Assembly (NCBI GenBank): GCA_032718475.1
Contig: JAUCBJ010003208.1
Location: 1-62,680, forward strand
Length of the DNA: 62,680 nucleotides
Direction: 5' to 3'
Source: Nemertoderma westbladi
Lineage: Eukaryota; Xenacoelomorpha; Nemertodermatida; Nemertodermatidae
The position numbers were made by a program, and so were the translations under genes. The notes under the pieces were generated by a model, which was not told the origin of the DNA, did no database searches, and saw only the letters and a program-made list of their open reading frames with translations. Shown here in pieces: positions 52,289 through 62,680 of this stretch; the stretch's first letter is position 1, and each line of letters begins with the position of its first letter.

Positions 52289-54839
52289 GCGCTTTCTATG
52301 GGACTACTGCCAGTGGGAACATTGGTTTTGACCATTAGTGCGCTTTCTATGGGACTACTGCCAGTGGGAACATTGGTTTTGACCATTAGTGCGCTTTCTA
52401 TGGGACTACTGCCAGTGGGAACATTGGTTTTGACACTTAGTGCGCTTTCTATGGGACTACTGCCAGTGGGAACATTGGTTTTGACACTTAGTGCGCTTTC
52501 TATGGGACTACTGTCAGTGGGAACATTGGTTTTGACACTTAGTACGCTTTCTATGGGACTACTGCCAGTGGGAACATTGGTTTTGACACTTAGTGCGCTT
52601 TCTATGGGACTACTGCCAGTGGGAACATTGGTTTTGACACTTAGTGCGCTTTCTATGGGACTACTGCCAGTGGGAACATTGGTTTTGACACTTAGTGCGC
52701 TTTCTATGGGACTACTGCCAGTGGGAACATTGGTTTTGACACTTAGTGCGCTTTCTATGGGACTACTGCCAGTGGGAACATTGGTTTTGACACTTAGTGC
52801 GCTTTCTATGGGACTACTGTCAGTGGGAACATTGGTTTTGACACTTAGTGCGCTTTCTATGGGACTACTGCCAGTGGGAACATTGGTTTTGACACTTAGT
52901 GCGCTTTCTATGGGACTACTGTCAGTGGGAACATTGGTTTTGACACTTAGTGCGCTTTCTATGGGACTACTGCCAGTGGGAACATTGGTTTTGACACTTA
53001 GTGCGCTTTTTATGGGACTACTGCCAGTGGGAACATTGGTTTTGACACTTAGTGCGCTTTCTATGGGACTACTGCCAGTGGGAACATTGGTTTTGACACT
53101 TAGTGCGCTTTCTATGGGACTACTGCCAGTGGGAACATTGGTTTTGACACTTAGTGCGCTTTCTATGGGACTACTGCCAGTGGGAACATTGGTTTTGACA
53201 CTTAGTGCGCTTTCTATGGGACTACTGCCAGTGGGAACATTGGTTTTGACACTTAGTGCGCTTTCTATGGGACTACTGCCAGTGGGAACATTGGTTTTGA
53301 CACTTAGTGCGCTTTCTATGGGACTACTGCCAGTGGGAACATTGGTTTTGACACTTAGTGCGCTTTCTATGGGACTACTGCCAGTGGGAACATTGGTTTT
53401 GACACTTAGTGCGCTTTCTATGGGACTACTGCCAGTGGGAACATTGGTTTTGACACTTAGTGCGCTTTCTATGGGACTACTGCCAGTGGGAACATTGGTT
53501 TTGACACTTAGTGCGCTTTCTATGGGACTACTGCCAGTGGGAACATTGGTTTTGACACTTAGTGCGCTTTCTATGGGACTACTGTCAGTGGGAACATTGG
53601 TTTTGACACTTAGTGCGCTTTCTATGGGACTACTGCCAGTGGGAACATTGGTTTTGACACTTAGTGCGCTTTCTATGGGACTACTGCCAGTGGGAACATT
53701 GGTTTTGACACTTAGTGCGCTTTCTATGGGACTACTGCCAGTGGGAACATTGGTTTTGACACTTAGTGCGCTTTCTATGGGACTACTGCCAGTAGGAACA
53801 TTGGTTTTGACCATTAGTCCGCTTTTTGTATGGGACTACTGCCAGTGGGAACATTGGTTTTGACACTTAGTGCGCTTTCTATGGGACTACTGCCAGTGGG
53901 AACATTGGTTTTGACACTTAGTGCGCTTTCTATGGGACTACTGCCAGTGGGAACATTGGTTTTGACACTTAGTGCGCTTTCTATGGGACTACTGTCAGTG
54001 GGAACATTGGTTTTGACACTTAGTGCGCTTTCTATGGGACTACTGCCAGTGGGAACATTGGTTTTGACACTTAGTGCGCTTTCTATGGGACTACTGCCAG
54101 TGGGAACATTGGTTTTGACACTTAGTGCGCTTTCTATGGGACTACTGCCAGTGGGAACATTGGTTTTGACACTTAGTGCGCTTTCTATGGGACTACTGCC
54201 AGTGGGAACATTGGTTTTGACACTTAGTGCGCTTTCTATGGGACTACTGTCAGTGGGAACATTGGTTTTGACACTTAGTGCGCTTTCTATGGGACTACTG
54301 CCAGTGGGAACATTGGTTTTGACACTTAGTGCGCTTTCTATGGGACTACTGCCAGTGGGAACATTGGTTTTGACACTTAGTGCGCTTTCTATGGGACTAC
54401 TGCCAGTGGGAACATTGGTTTTGACACTTAGTGCGCTTTCTATGGGACTACTGCCAGTGGGAACATTGGTTTTGACACTTAGTGCGCTTTCTATGGGACT
54501 ACTGTCAGTGGGAACATTGGTTTTGACACTTAGTGCGCTTTCTATGGGACTACTGCCAGTGGGAACATTGGTTTTGACACTTAGTGCGCTTTCTATGGGA
54601 CTACTGCCAGAACATTGGTTTTGACACTTAGTGCGCTTTCTATGGGACTACTGCCAGTGGGAACATTGGTTTTGACACTTAGTGCGCTTTCTATGGGACT
54701 ACTGCCAGTGGGAACATTGGTTTTGACACTTAGTGCGCTTTCTATGGGACTACTGCCAGTGGGAACATTGGTTTTGACACTTAGTGCGCTTTCTATGGGA
54801 CTACTGCCAGTGGGAACATTGGTTTTGACACTTAGTGCG
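52289..54839. repeat. 51-bp minisatellite, about 50 nearly identical units
   Basis: The unit runs GCGCTTTCTATGGGACTACT, GCCAGTGGGAACATTGGTTT, TGACACTTAGT. Almost the only variant is CCAGTG to TCAGTG. The first two units and the one before 53820 carry CCATTAGT instead. A 2-bp insertion at about 53825 and a 4-bp deletion at about 54610 break the frame. 51 is divisible by three and the unit has no stop in one plus and one minus frame. This gives 535- and 526-codon ORFs (SMGLLPVGTLVLTLSAL; VKTNVPTGSSPIESALS on minus). They lack independent start or splice signals and are not called as genes. Confidence 0.97.
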
Positions 54840-55599
54840 ATTTTAATTATTGATGTTAATTGTTTCGCATTTCAGCTTTACCATCATGTTTGCCTCAGTA
54901 TTAGACAATAATTCTACTAAAAACTGAATCTATGTAGCTGCTTCCTGTCCATATAGTTATCCACTACTGTAGTATTGCAAAATAATCCAATTTATATATG
55001 AGATCGGTTTGGGTTTTTTTTAGATCAGTTTTGGTTTTGGATCGAATTTTGATTTGTTTTTTCTAGAATTTCTAGATCAATGCAACAATTTTCGGTCATT
55101 TGAACTGTCGGTTCACCATTGTTTGTCTGTTTGTCCGTCACAGCGAAAACTTTAAACCAAAGGTCTGCACCTTAAAAATTCACTGCCTTTTTTGAAATGC
55201 CTCTGTCACCGCAAATGTGACTATAAATCTCTGTCTCTCGTTTGTCTGTTTATCTTGTTTAATTGCATTTCTTGTTGAGTATAACTGATTAATGTATATT
55301 TACACCTGATCATTTAAAATTTCCAACTAAAACACTGCAATAACCTTCTATTTGAGCTCCGGAGCTCATAATAACATTTGACACGAAGTGGGCATGATCA
55401 CCGATGCGCATTCCGTATTACAGTTGTATCCCATTATCGCGAAATGCGCACCGGTGCTCCGTTCATACTTAAAAAAAGTTTTATTATTATTTCAGATCTG
55501 CGCATGGAATGCGCGCCGTTCCTCAAACCGCATATCTATCCGATTGGCTGTAACTTAACGGGAATGTTTGAAATGCGCACCGGTTCTCAAATCTTAATG

Positions 55600-55775
55600 A
55601 GATTGCCTGAAATTTGAAAGATAGTTAGTTTTATCTCCCTCCTCCTTGCTGGGTGAGCCAGAATTATTATTTTTGCTTTCATTCTTTAACTACAAGCGTT
55701 TAAAAAAAGTGTCTCCGTCGATATTGCACTAGGTACACCGCAGATATTCTTCAACCTTATATAGTGATTTATTGG
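55600..55775. repeat. Dispersed repeat shared with 33985-34165
   Basis: Same order of conserved words as the copy upstream of CEP135, about 70-80% similar by eye. Confidence 0.62.
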
Positions 55776-56898
55776 TACCAATGGAAAGCTGGCCATATCG
55801 AAGGATTCCAAATATGAAAAAATATTTGAATTTGGTTGGAAAATAGCGAGATATCGGCATTTGCAAGTTGCACGTATTTCCTTCCGCTGCATTCCATTTA
55901 TTCTATTTAATACGTTACTTTTTTCCCTGGGGAAAAAAGTACTCATTTTTCTCCCGATTTTTGGGTATATTATTCAAGCGAAAAAGTAACAAATAAATTT
56001 AAGAATATTATTAGCTCTGTTATCTCTATGAAATCGAAACAATATTAATTGTGATGTCAGGCGGGTAGACATGTCGTGGTAGGTAATATAATGGATGGGT
56101 TTATGAATTTTATTTTATTTTCTTGAATCAGGCGATTGTTATGGAAATTTATATTCAACAAAAACTAAAATTGTTGCTATAAAATGAGTCACTAGGATAA
56201 TAAATATATTTTCCCGGTGTATGTATTTCTTAAATTTTTACCGTTTCATAATTTGATTCAGTTTTATTAGAGTCAGAGTAGTGCCAGAATTTATTTACAT
56301 GCTACTGGCAGCCAAGGCAATTAATTAATGTACGTTACTAGGAAACCATTGACGCTTTAATAATGTACCAAAACAATTATTATTGAATTTCAGAATAGCT
56401 ATTGCAGATTGGCTGTGTAGCTGCCGCAAAGTATTTATAACAATCTAAAGAAAATAATCGAACTCTGTAATTTATTGAAACTATTTATTGGAGATTATCA
56501 CTGTAATTGTCTAAAAATGGATTATGCTGTCTTATAATCATCACCTATTCGGTTATTTATTTATAAATCTACGGTGAGTGGCTTTTAAAATTAATATTAC
56601 TATCTCAACGTAATAAAAGTCTAGCAAAATGTTGAACATTTTAATTTGTTGATAATCCCATTGCCATGGTAACAGATAAATTAAAAATGTTACTAAGGCC
56701 TCCCGTTTGAAATCGTGTGGTTTTCATAATTATTTTTATTATTTGCAACTAACATGCCTGGGGCATTGTTTTACAGTTTTGATTATTTGTGAAATATATA
56801 AATGTGATTCACATATTACGATTTAGAATAAATAGTTACCAATAGTGCTTGTGGGTTAGCAAAATCTACAGAACACAGGTCACTATTTACTGTCAATC

Positions 56899-56981
56899 TG
56901 TATAATATATTGCAGTCAAGGACTACTATACTAATACTACTATTAGTAGTATAGTAGTCCTTGACTGCAGTAGATTATACT
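56899..56981. repeat. Long near-perfect hairpin
   Basis: TGCAGTCAAGGACTACTATA CTAAT pairs with ATTAGTAGTATAGTAGTCCT TGACTGCA with a single 3-base bulge and a short loop. Weaker pairing extends outward (GTATAATATAT / AGATTATAC). The size fits a microRNA precursor or a tiny MITE. No small-RNA evidence is available. Confidence 0.8.
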
Positions 56982-57993
56982 ATCTAAGTTTAAGGCTTTA
57001 GTCTGAAAATTTTCGAATCAATAATATTGTACTAGGCCTTCCCATACGTATTATAAATACTACTTATGTTGAGTGCAGATATTGTTCTAGAACAATAATA
57101 AAAACAAAAGGAGAGCGGTGATAGGGTGGTTATGAATTTATTGCCTAAGTAATTGGCTACGGTACCGTATGCCACTACACTTTTTAAACATTATTCATTG
57201 TTACTATTGCAACAATAGTAGTTATAGAACAACATATAAATGTTATTTAACTACGGTATTCTAGAACATAAATGAAATAAATATTATAATGTTCTAGAAC
57301 ATGCAGTTAGTTATTTTTTAATTTTAAATTAGATAGCTAGTAATTTAAAAAATTCATATTTCAACTTTTAACAATTTTTTAACAAATTATTTTTTATTAG
57401 CTGCCACAAAAAATACTAGATATCTCAAAAATGATCTCAAAAAATGTTTTATGTTTGAGGTACTTTTAGAGTCCAAATGAGTTCCGTCTTTGTTAACCAA
57501 TTTGTTAGATATTACTCAGCTCATATTACTAAGTACCACATCATTTTTCTTGCGAATTTTAATTGGTGGATCATACGGAAGTGTAACCGTAATAATGTTT
57601 TAGTTAAACATACCGGCACTGAGAGATAATTAGTTCACGGTTATATTAATTTGGAATTATCTTCCTTTTGATGTTCGTTCGGCATCTACCCTAATCGTAT
57701 TTAAGAGCCAGTTGAACTAATATTTCTTCGGTATAGCCTACAATTAGGGCCTACAATTACTTTAATTTGATTCATTTTAAATATTCTTAATAATAATAAT
57801 AATAACTGTTTAAAACATTCTATGTATATTTACGATAATTTTAAGATTAATATTAAATCAAACTTTAATGATTGAATTCAAACTTACTGTAAACATACTG
57901 TTTAATCAGGTTTTTTTTATTATTTTCATTTTGTCTTTAGGACTGACTACCTACTTCTGTAGTCTTTAACTAAAACGTTATTTTTCTTTTCAG

Positions 57994-58061
57994 AACTGTT
58001 TACAAAACCTCAGCTAATTAATAGTCAACACGTGCAATTTATTTACAGAATCATTATCAAT
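57994..58061 (+). other. 5' UTR part of a coding exon
   Basis: A strong acceptor (TTTTTCTTTTCAG, ending 57993) precedes 68 bases that lead to the ATG at 58062. An upstream non-coding exon is therefore likely. Confidence 0.5.
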
Positions 58062-58465
58062 ATGACCGCCGATACAGTGGGGTCATGGGTGAGTCTATTA
58101 ATATACAATTCGCAAAACATTTATTTAAAATAACCTACTATTTAAATCCGAATACTAGATTGCTCGTTTCGTCTGCATAACATTATTCTAGATTTATTAA
58201 ACTGTGTCAATAAAAGTCCCATAACGGAAGGTTATTGGTTTTATAGTTTCCAACGGGTTACCATGGACATTGGAGATCTAAGGACAGGACGGATAACTTT
58301 CTTGAGGATTTCCGTAAATCTGCCCGACCTGCCCCTCCGGAACGGTTTAACAACCGCGTTCGAGTCATCCGGAATAATCCGTTCTCGGACCACGACAGTC
58401 GGAACTCCTACTGCTCTGACGCGCTCTCATTCGGCAAGGTTGGTGAAATACATCGAGAATGTTGA
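58062..58465 (+). CDS. Small two-exon gene of unknown function
   Basis: Coding parts 58062-58088 and 58247-58465. Exon 1 encodes MTADTVGSW and ends TGG|GTGAGT in phase 0. Exon 2 follows the TTTTATAG acceptor at 58246 and continues FPTGYHGHWRSKDRTDNFLE, ERFNNRVRVIRNNPFSDHDS, RNSYCSDALSFGK, reaching a TGA at 58463. That makes 81 residues. The end is uncertain, since AAG|GTTGGT at about 58438 could be a weak donor to another exon. It is basic, tryptophan/tyrosine-containing, without signal peptide or membrane segment. Its short, charged, aromatic style resembles small axonemal proteins, but that is an impression. An overlapping ORF from the ATG at 58263 in another frame has a fair start context and is the alternative. 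I do not recognise either. Confidence 0.5.
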
Positions 58466-58550
58466 ATTTAAATCCCCCATTAAATTTGTTGATTGGGATT
58501 TTAAACATACCGTACAGTATTAAATTATTACCATGACTTTAAGAACACTG

Positions 58551-59090
58551 CACACACAGTGCCGGTATACCCAGCATCGCGCCCCCAGATCTCACAGTCA
58601 GCCATACACAGTACCGGTAGACCCCGCAACGCGCCCCCAGATCTCACAGTTAGCCACACACAGTGCCGGTAGACCCAGCAACGCGCCCCCAGATCTCACA
58701 GTTAGCCACACACAGTGCCGGTAGACCCAGCAACGCGCCCCCAGATCTCACGGTTAGCCACACACAGTGCCGATAGACCCAGCAACGCGCCCCCAGATCT
58801 CATGGTTAGCCACACACAATGCCGGTAGGTAGACCAGGGAACGCGCCCCCAGATCTCACGGTTAGCCACACACAGTGCCGGTAGACCCAGCAACGCGCCC
58901 CCAGATCTCACAGTTAGCCACACACAGTGCCGGTAGACCCAGCAACGCGCCCCCAGATCTCACGGTTAGCCACACACAGTGCCGGTAGACCCAGCAACGC
59001 GCCCCCAGATCTCACGGTTAGCCACACACAATGCCGGTAGGTAGACCAGGGAACGCGCCCCCAGTTCTCACGGTTAGCCATACATTTTCC
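58551..59090. repeat. 52-bp minisatellite, about 10 units
   Basis: The unit runs CCAGATCTCACGGTTAGCCA, CACACAGTGCCGGTAGACCC, AGCAACGCGCCC. A longer variant has GGTAGGTAGACCAGGGAACG. The spacing of AGATCT at 58691 and 58743 is 52. Confidence 0.95.
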
Positions 59091-59934
59091 AGTTCATCCC
59101 TATTCCCAAGTCTTGTTTCCTTGAGTATGCGTTTGAGGAAAGTCATTGACTGTCCACCACGCATATTCTTACCAGCACAAGGTTGTGTATAGGTTGATCC
59201 TGTACCTTGATCCTGTACCCTGTCCCTGATCCTTAAACTGTCTAACTACAAAACAAAAAATAATTTAATTGAAAACATATTTAAATACTTTTATGACGTG
59301 ATATTACATGGGGAGGGGGGGGGGGGGGGGGGTGGGTTGAAGAAACCGCGACGTCATATTTGATTTTGGACACGTTTAAAAATAGGATATTATCCCGAAC
59401 ATAATATGGTGAATAAACTTGTAGGCCCATCAATTATTTAACTTTACTTAATGTGACTCTCTTAAATTATTTTATATCTCAAATGATTGAGTTTTTTAAT
59501 TTTTATGATTATTACAGTTTTATAATTATTTTTTAAGCGCTCTGAAACTGGCTCAGAAGAGCGCTATATAAATAGTTAATAATAATAATGATTAGGCCCT
59601 GGCTATATGCTCAAAAATATATCGTAAATGAAGTTTATGACGTAAAGTAGAGAGCAGCAATAAGGTTTAAGAAATAAATCCCATATTCTCTTATTTTACT
59701 TTTTCGCCGGGAAAAAGGAAAATCAATGCAAGCCTATGGGTTACTTTATTTCCCAAGGGGGGAAAGTACTCCTTTCACTCTCAATTTTGGGTTATCTTTG
59801 GGCGAAAAGACTGTCCGACCTACAAACAGACAGACAGACCGACCAACCAACCAAAGGTATATATATATATGTGAGGTCGGGTGGGGAGTATGGCTGCGTT
59901 GTATGATAAATTATGACACTATGGGCTATTGCGT
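59091..59934. other. Intergenic region between two convergent genes
   Basis: Poly-G run (about 59311-59331) beside GCGACGTCATATTTGA, a GCGCTATATAAAT/(TAA)n tail at 59530-59592 and a TTTCCC...GGGAAA-type element at 59695-59800. A minus-strand AATAAA (about 59745-59750) could serve the LRR gene. Confidence 0.45.
59530..59592 (+). mobile_element. LINE/SINE 3' tail
   Basis: AAGCGCTCTGAAACTGGCTC, then AGAGCGCTATATAAATAGTT and (AATAAT)n. Confidence 0.62.
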
Positions 59935-61326
59935 CTATTGATCGTCTGGTACCGGTAGTACGTCTGGTACCGGTAGTAATACCAAATAGTGATACAGAAG
60001 AAAGGTAAACCAATTATGTTGATTTGTGTAATTCTCCATTTGCATTTGATTCTCCAAGCCAACCGTGAAGCGGAAATCAACTCCGGTCGTTTCGATATCA
60101 GTTATCCTCTGGTAGTTCAACACATCCAACTCGACTCCCTCCGCAAACACGATATGAAACTTCCTTAATTCTGTGTGAAAATAACTAAAAAAGTTGCAAA
60201 TGTCATCTATAACTTCAGTTTGGAGATGCGCTTGGATCATTGTGACGCTTCTTAACTTCGAACACTCTCTCATCATAGAAACGAACTCGGTACGGATTAA
60301 TTCATCTTCCTGTTTCACATCGCACAACAATTCCAAATTTTCTAGTCTGTGGTAAAAGTTTTTTTCCAGATATAGGAATAGCATTGCTATATCGACTGTT
60401 TCCATCACCGCTCCTAACTTCAAAGTTGACAGAGGAGTTTGTTTTTGAATTAATCGAGTAATTGAATTACAATCAACTGTGTCGTCGAGGGAAATAAACA
60501 TATCGAATGTCATATGAACTGAGAGCTGCTCGTGGTTGGCGATTCTCCATGGGCAGTTTAAATCGTCGGCGATAGGTTGAATATCAGCAACGTCAGTCAC
60601 ATTAAGGCGCAGCGTCAAATTTGTGAGAGAGGGACATTTATTGAGAAGTTCCCCTAACAAATCCCGATTCAAGTAATTGTAGTTTATAGTCAAGTTCGTT
60701 AACTTCTCTAAAGTGGTAAGCGGTGTCATAACATGTGAGATAGGTGTCCCTGGGGAAGCCTCAGAAGGGTCAATTAAATCATAGATAACGAGGTGTCTTA
60801 GAGAACTGCGGTTGTTTCTGACCAGACTACTTATAAGTTGGGAGCCTTCAGCTAAAGGTTTTATATTGAGATCGTTAATAGTCAGTTCTTCTAACGTATT
60901 TTGTGAATCAATGAAATTCTTTACATTACGATAGAACTGGATATCGCTCGTCTTGAAGTATCCCGATAAAGTAAATTCTTTTAGTCTCGATGCCTTGAGA
61001 TAGCTCAATGATTGACTGAGAGGAATTATAGTTTCTGGCAGTAGTCTAGTTTTACTACTTCGTATGCACAACTTGCAATATATTGTAACATGTTGCATAT
61101 GTCTCCCGTATTTCCGTAATACAAGTAACTCGTTCCAATTATTCTCTGGTTTTTCATTCAAGACAATTCTTTTTGTTCTCCAACAACTTGCCTCTAAGCT
61201 ATCATCACCACGGAGAGGTGATGGGAGGTCTTCTCGTTGTTCGTCGTCACTTTCACTTTCGTAAGCCCAAGGAAATCTGCGCTTCAACGAATATTTTTCT
61301 CTAGAATGTCCAGGTGTATCTCCCAT
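59935..61326 (-). CDS. Leucine-rich-repeat protein related to F-box/LRR proteins
   Basis: A single open frame of 463 residues from the ATG at 61326 (MGDTPGHSREKYSLKRRFPW) to a TAG at 59935. From about residue 75 the protein is built of irregular leucine-rich repeats, e.g. LKEFTLSGYFKTSDIQFYRN, TLEELTINDLNIKPL, LTNLTINYNYLNRDLLGELL, LTNLTLRLNVTDVADI, RLENLELLC, CSKLRSVTM. The layout (W..L.......HMQHVTI near the start, then repeats) recalls FBXO33/FBXO39-type substrate receptors of SCF ubiquitin ligases. No complete F-box is visible: between residues 25 and 75 there is only an acidic linker and EDLPSPL...ASCWRTKRIVL. The last residues (LLPVPDVLPVPDDQ) come from two copies of an ACCGGTACCAGACGTACT repeat. 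No introns seen. Role in protein turnover is inferred. Confidence 0.75.
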   Translation of the reverse strand: MGDTPGHSREKYSLKRRFPWAYESESDDEQREDLPSPLRGDDSLEASCWRTKRIVLNEKPENNWNELLVLRKYGRHMQHVTIYCKLCIRSSKTRLLPETIIPLSQSLSYLKASRLKEFTLSGYFKTSDIQFYRNVKNFIDSQNTLEELTINDLNIKPLAEGSQLISSLVRNNRSSLRHLVIYDLIDPSEASPGTPISHVMTPLTTLEKLTNLTINYNYLNRDLLGELLNKCPSLTNLTLRLNVTDVADIQPIADDLNCPWRIANHEQLSVHMTFDMFISLDDTVDCNSITRLIQKQTPLSTLKLGAVMETVDIAMLFLYLEKNFYHRLENLELLCDVKQEDELIRTEFVSMMRECSKLRSVTMIQAHLQTEVIDDICNFFSYFHTELRKFHIVFAEGVELDVLNYQRITDIETTGVDFRFTVGLENQMQMENYTNQHNWFTFLLYHYLVLLPVPDVLPVPDDQ

Positions 61327-62680
61327 AATGAAAGTAATTTATTTAAATGTGTTGAAGTGAAACTGAGAGATCGCGGTACTGTCATGCTACTTTTGGTCAG
61401 ATCCTTAGTTTATTGTTACTATTTAAAGACAACCATCTCCATAAAGCTAACCAACCAAATTGTGAACCTAACGTACGTAATGGACATACAAATCACTTTC
61501 TAGAATAGATTATTACGCAATTACATTGGAAACATTGTGCTAAATCAGTTCATTATTATTAATGTTTTTGCTTGCTCTTTTTATTTTTATTTTGATACAA
61601 TGTATATTAATTTAAAGACTTCAAATTTTATACTTAAATTGTTACTTTTTCACCCGAATATACTCCAAAATATCGATCAAAATGATTACTTTTTCCCTAG
61701 GGAACATATGTAACTCAGTAATGCATTGATTTTACTCTCCGATATTACCAGAAACTAAACATTAGTGAAATGGCAATTCTGTAGAATCAAAATTAAGTAT
61801 TGATGAAAATCACGACCGATTGCTCCAATTTTATCTACGAGCCGCCATAATGCCATTTTGTAAATTCGGGAATGTCGGTGAATGAGAAGAAATCTAAATG
61901 TTTTGTCATTAATGGTCTATTCCGATAAATCCCCGATGATTATTTAGTAATTATAAAGTTATTTTGAACCAATTCAATCGCCTTGTAAAAATATTATTAT
62001 CGTTAAGGACCCAGACTCCTGTAACACACAGATGAATGTTTCGTTGGACCAAATATCCCTCCTTTGTCACATTGTGTTTATCGTCTAGGAAGAAGCGTTA
62101 TGTTGACAAATTTATAAAATTAGATGATCTTTAAATTCCCTTGGTTAGAGTTCTTAAAATGTACAATGAAGCTAATATGTCTGGGTATAAGATCCTGATG
62201 GAATAACAAGATTTCACACCTATCGAACGTTAATCCACGTACGCTCATTCCACTGCCCGGCTACATCAATCTAAAACCCTTCATCACCGACCACGAACGT
62301 GTTGATCTGACTCGTTTGCGGGTCCCATCATACGTTACGAATTATTGGAACTGGGGAGCCGTATTCCAAGGAATCACGTGTCTCTTGTTGTGACGGACCA
62401 CGTGCAAACACGAAACCCATGTGGTTCTGTTTTATCCTTTAACAAAGTTGGTTCGTCACAAACATTCTGTGCTAAACTATCAACATTTATAGCATCTATT
62501 CTAACATGGCAGATCTGCGCAATTTAATATAAGATGTTATTTTACATATTAACTATTTATTTATTTGGAATTATTTATAATTATGCACTTCAACTTTCTA
62601 GAACATACAACCTTGTAACATGAAAGAAAGCATGACTTGTTATTAATTAATTATAAACAATTTAATCTCGTACCAAATTA
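61327..62680. other. Upstream region of the LRR gene, no gene called
   Basis: AT-rich. Contains a diverged TTTTTCCCTAGGGAA element (about 61640-61710) and a 64-codon open stretch at 62199-62390 without ATG. Nothing else recognisable to the right edge. Confidence 0.4.

Larger units (their letters stand above)
54840..57993. other. Long AT-rich intergenic region
   Basis: Repeated AAATGCGCACCGG words lie at 55443-55580. The dispersed repeat shared with 33985 is at 55600-55775, a TTTCCCTGGGGAAA-type element at 55905-55995 and the hairpin at 56899-56981. No gene before the exon at 57994. Confidence 0.45.

Noticed and set aside
52234-54911. Hydrophobic 17-residue (plus) and Ser/Thr/Pro 17-residue (minus) repeat proteins
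   Set aside because: Same reason for the 51-bp array. Indels at about 53825 and 54610 break the frames and unit variants are all amino-acid changing.
58263-58523. 86-codon ORF with good ATG context
   Set aside because: It overlaps exon 2 of the 58062 gene in another frame. The spliced frame has better residue composition and precise splice sites. Kept as an alternative only.
62199-62393. 64-codon plus-strand stretch (LIPLPGYINLKPFITDHERV...)
   Set aside because: It looks somewhat protein-like but has no ATG, no clear acceptor and no recognised family. It may be an exon of a gene beyond the window.

Overview
This is eukaryotic, animal nuclear DNA, visibly AT-rich. The genes have GT-AG introns, the 40S ribosomal protein uS3 is typically metazoan, and CEP135-like and KMT2E-like proteins are recognisable. 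The space between genes is packed with tandem repeats, MITEs, SINEs and decayed LINEs. A non-vertebrate, perhaps marine, animal fits best. That is inference; no species can be named from the sequence alone.

Layout. Positions 1-250 hold a decayed LINE reverse transcriptase (minus). Positions 617-6298 are two nested inverted-repeat elements. Positions 6767-14535 are the first four coding exons of a KMT2E/MLL5 (upSET-type) chromatin gene on the minus strand. I assembled them by splice sites and by continuity through the PHD finger; the SET part lies off the left edge. One 5.26-kb intron of this gene consists largely of three minisatellites (8651-11545 and 12222-13369). Positions 14880-28500 are repeat country: MITEs, a SINE, a fold-back element and its derived 68-bp array, two LINE relics, a transposase fragment and one weak ORF. 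Positions 28613-32702 are a 36-bp minisatellite of about 4.1 kb. Positions 34920-40649 are a two-exon CEP135 (plus) with an RFX X-box-like site upstream. Position 41541 starts a SINE, which contains the sequence from which the 36-bp minisatellite appears to have arisen. Positions 43362-44262 hold seven CTCF-like motifs at about 147-bp spacing. Positions 45093-45728 are the last exon of an unrecognised minus-strand gene. Positions 46630-47692 are a TIR element with a 9-bp target duplication. Positions 48673-49413 are an intact, intronless RPS3. Positions 50232-50878 are a hAT-like element. Positions 52289-54839 are a nearly homogeneous 51-bp array. Positions 57994-58465 are a small two-exon gene. 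Positions 58551-59090 are a 52-bp array. Positions 59935-61326 are a leucine-rich-repeat protein related to F-box/LRR proteins (minus).

The genes do not form a pathway: chromatin regulation (KMT2E), centriole assembly (CEP135), translation (RPS3) and probably protein turnover (LRR/F-box-like). The most interesting signal is how the repeats arose. At least two of the minisatellites can be traced to internal pieces of transposable elements elsewhere in the same window, and the long 'ORFs' in the arrays follow from repeat lengths divisible by three rather than from genes.
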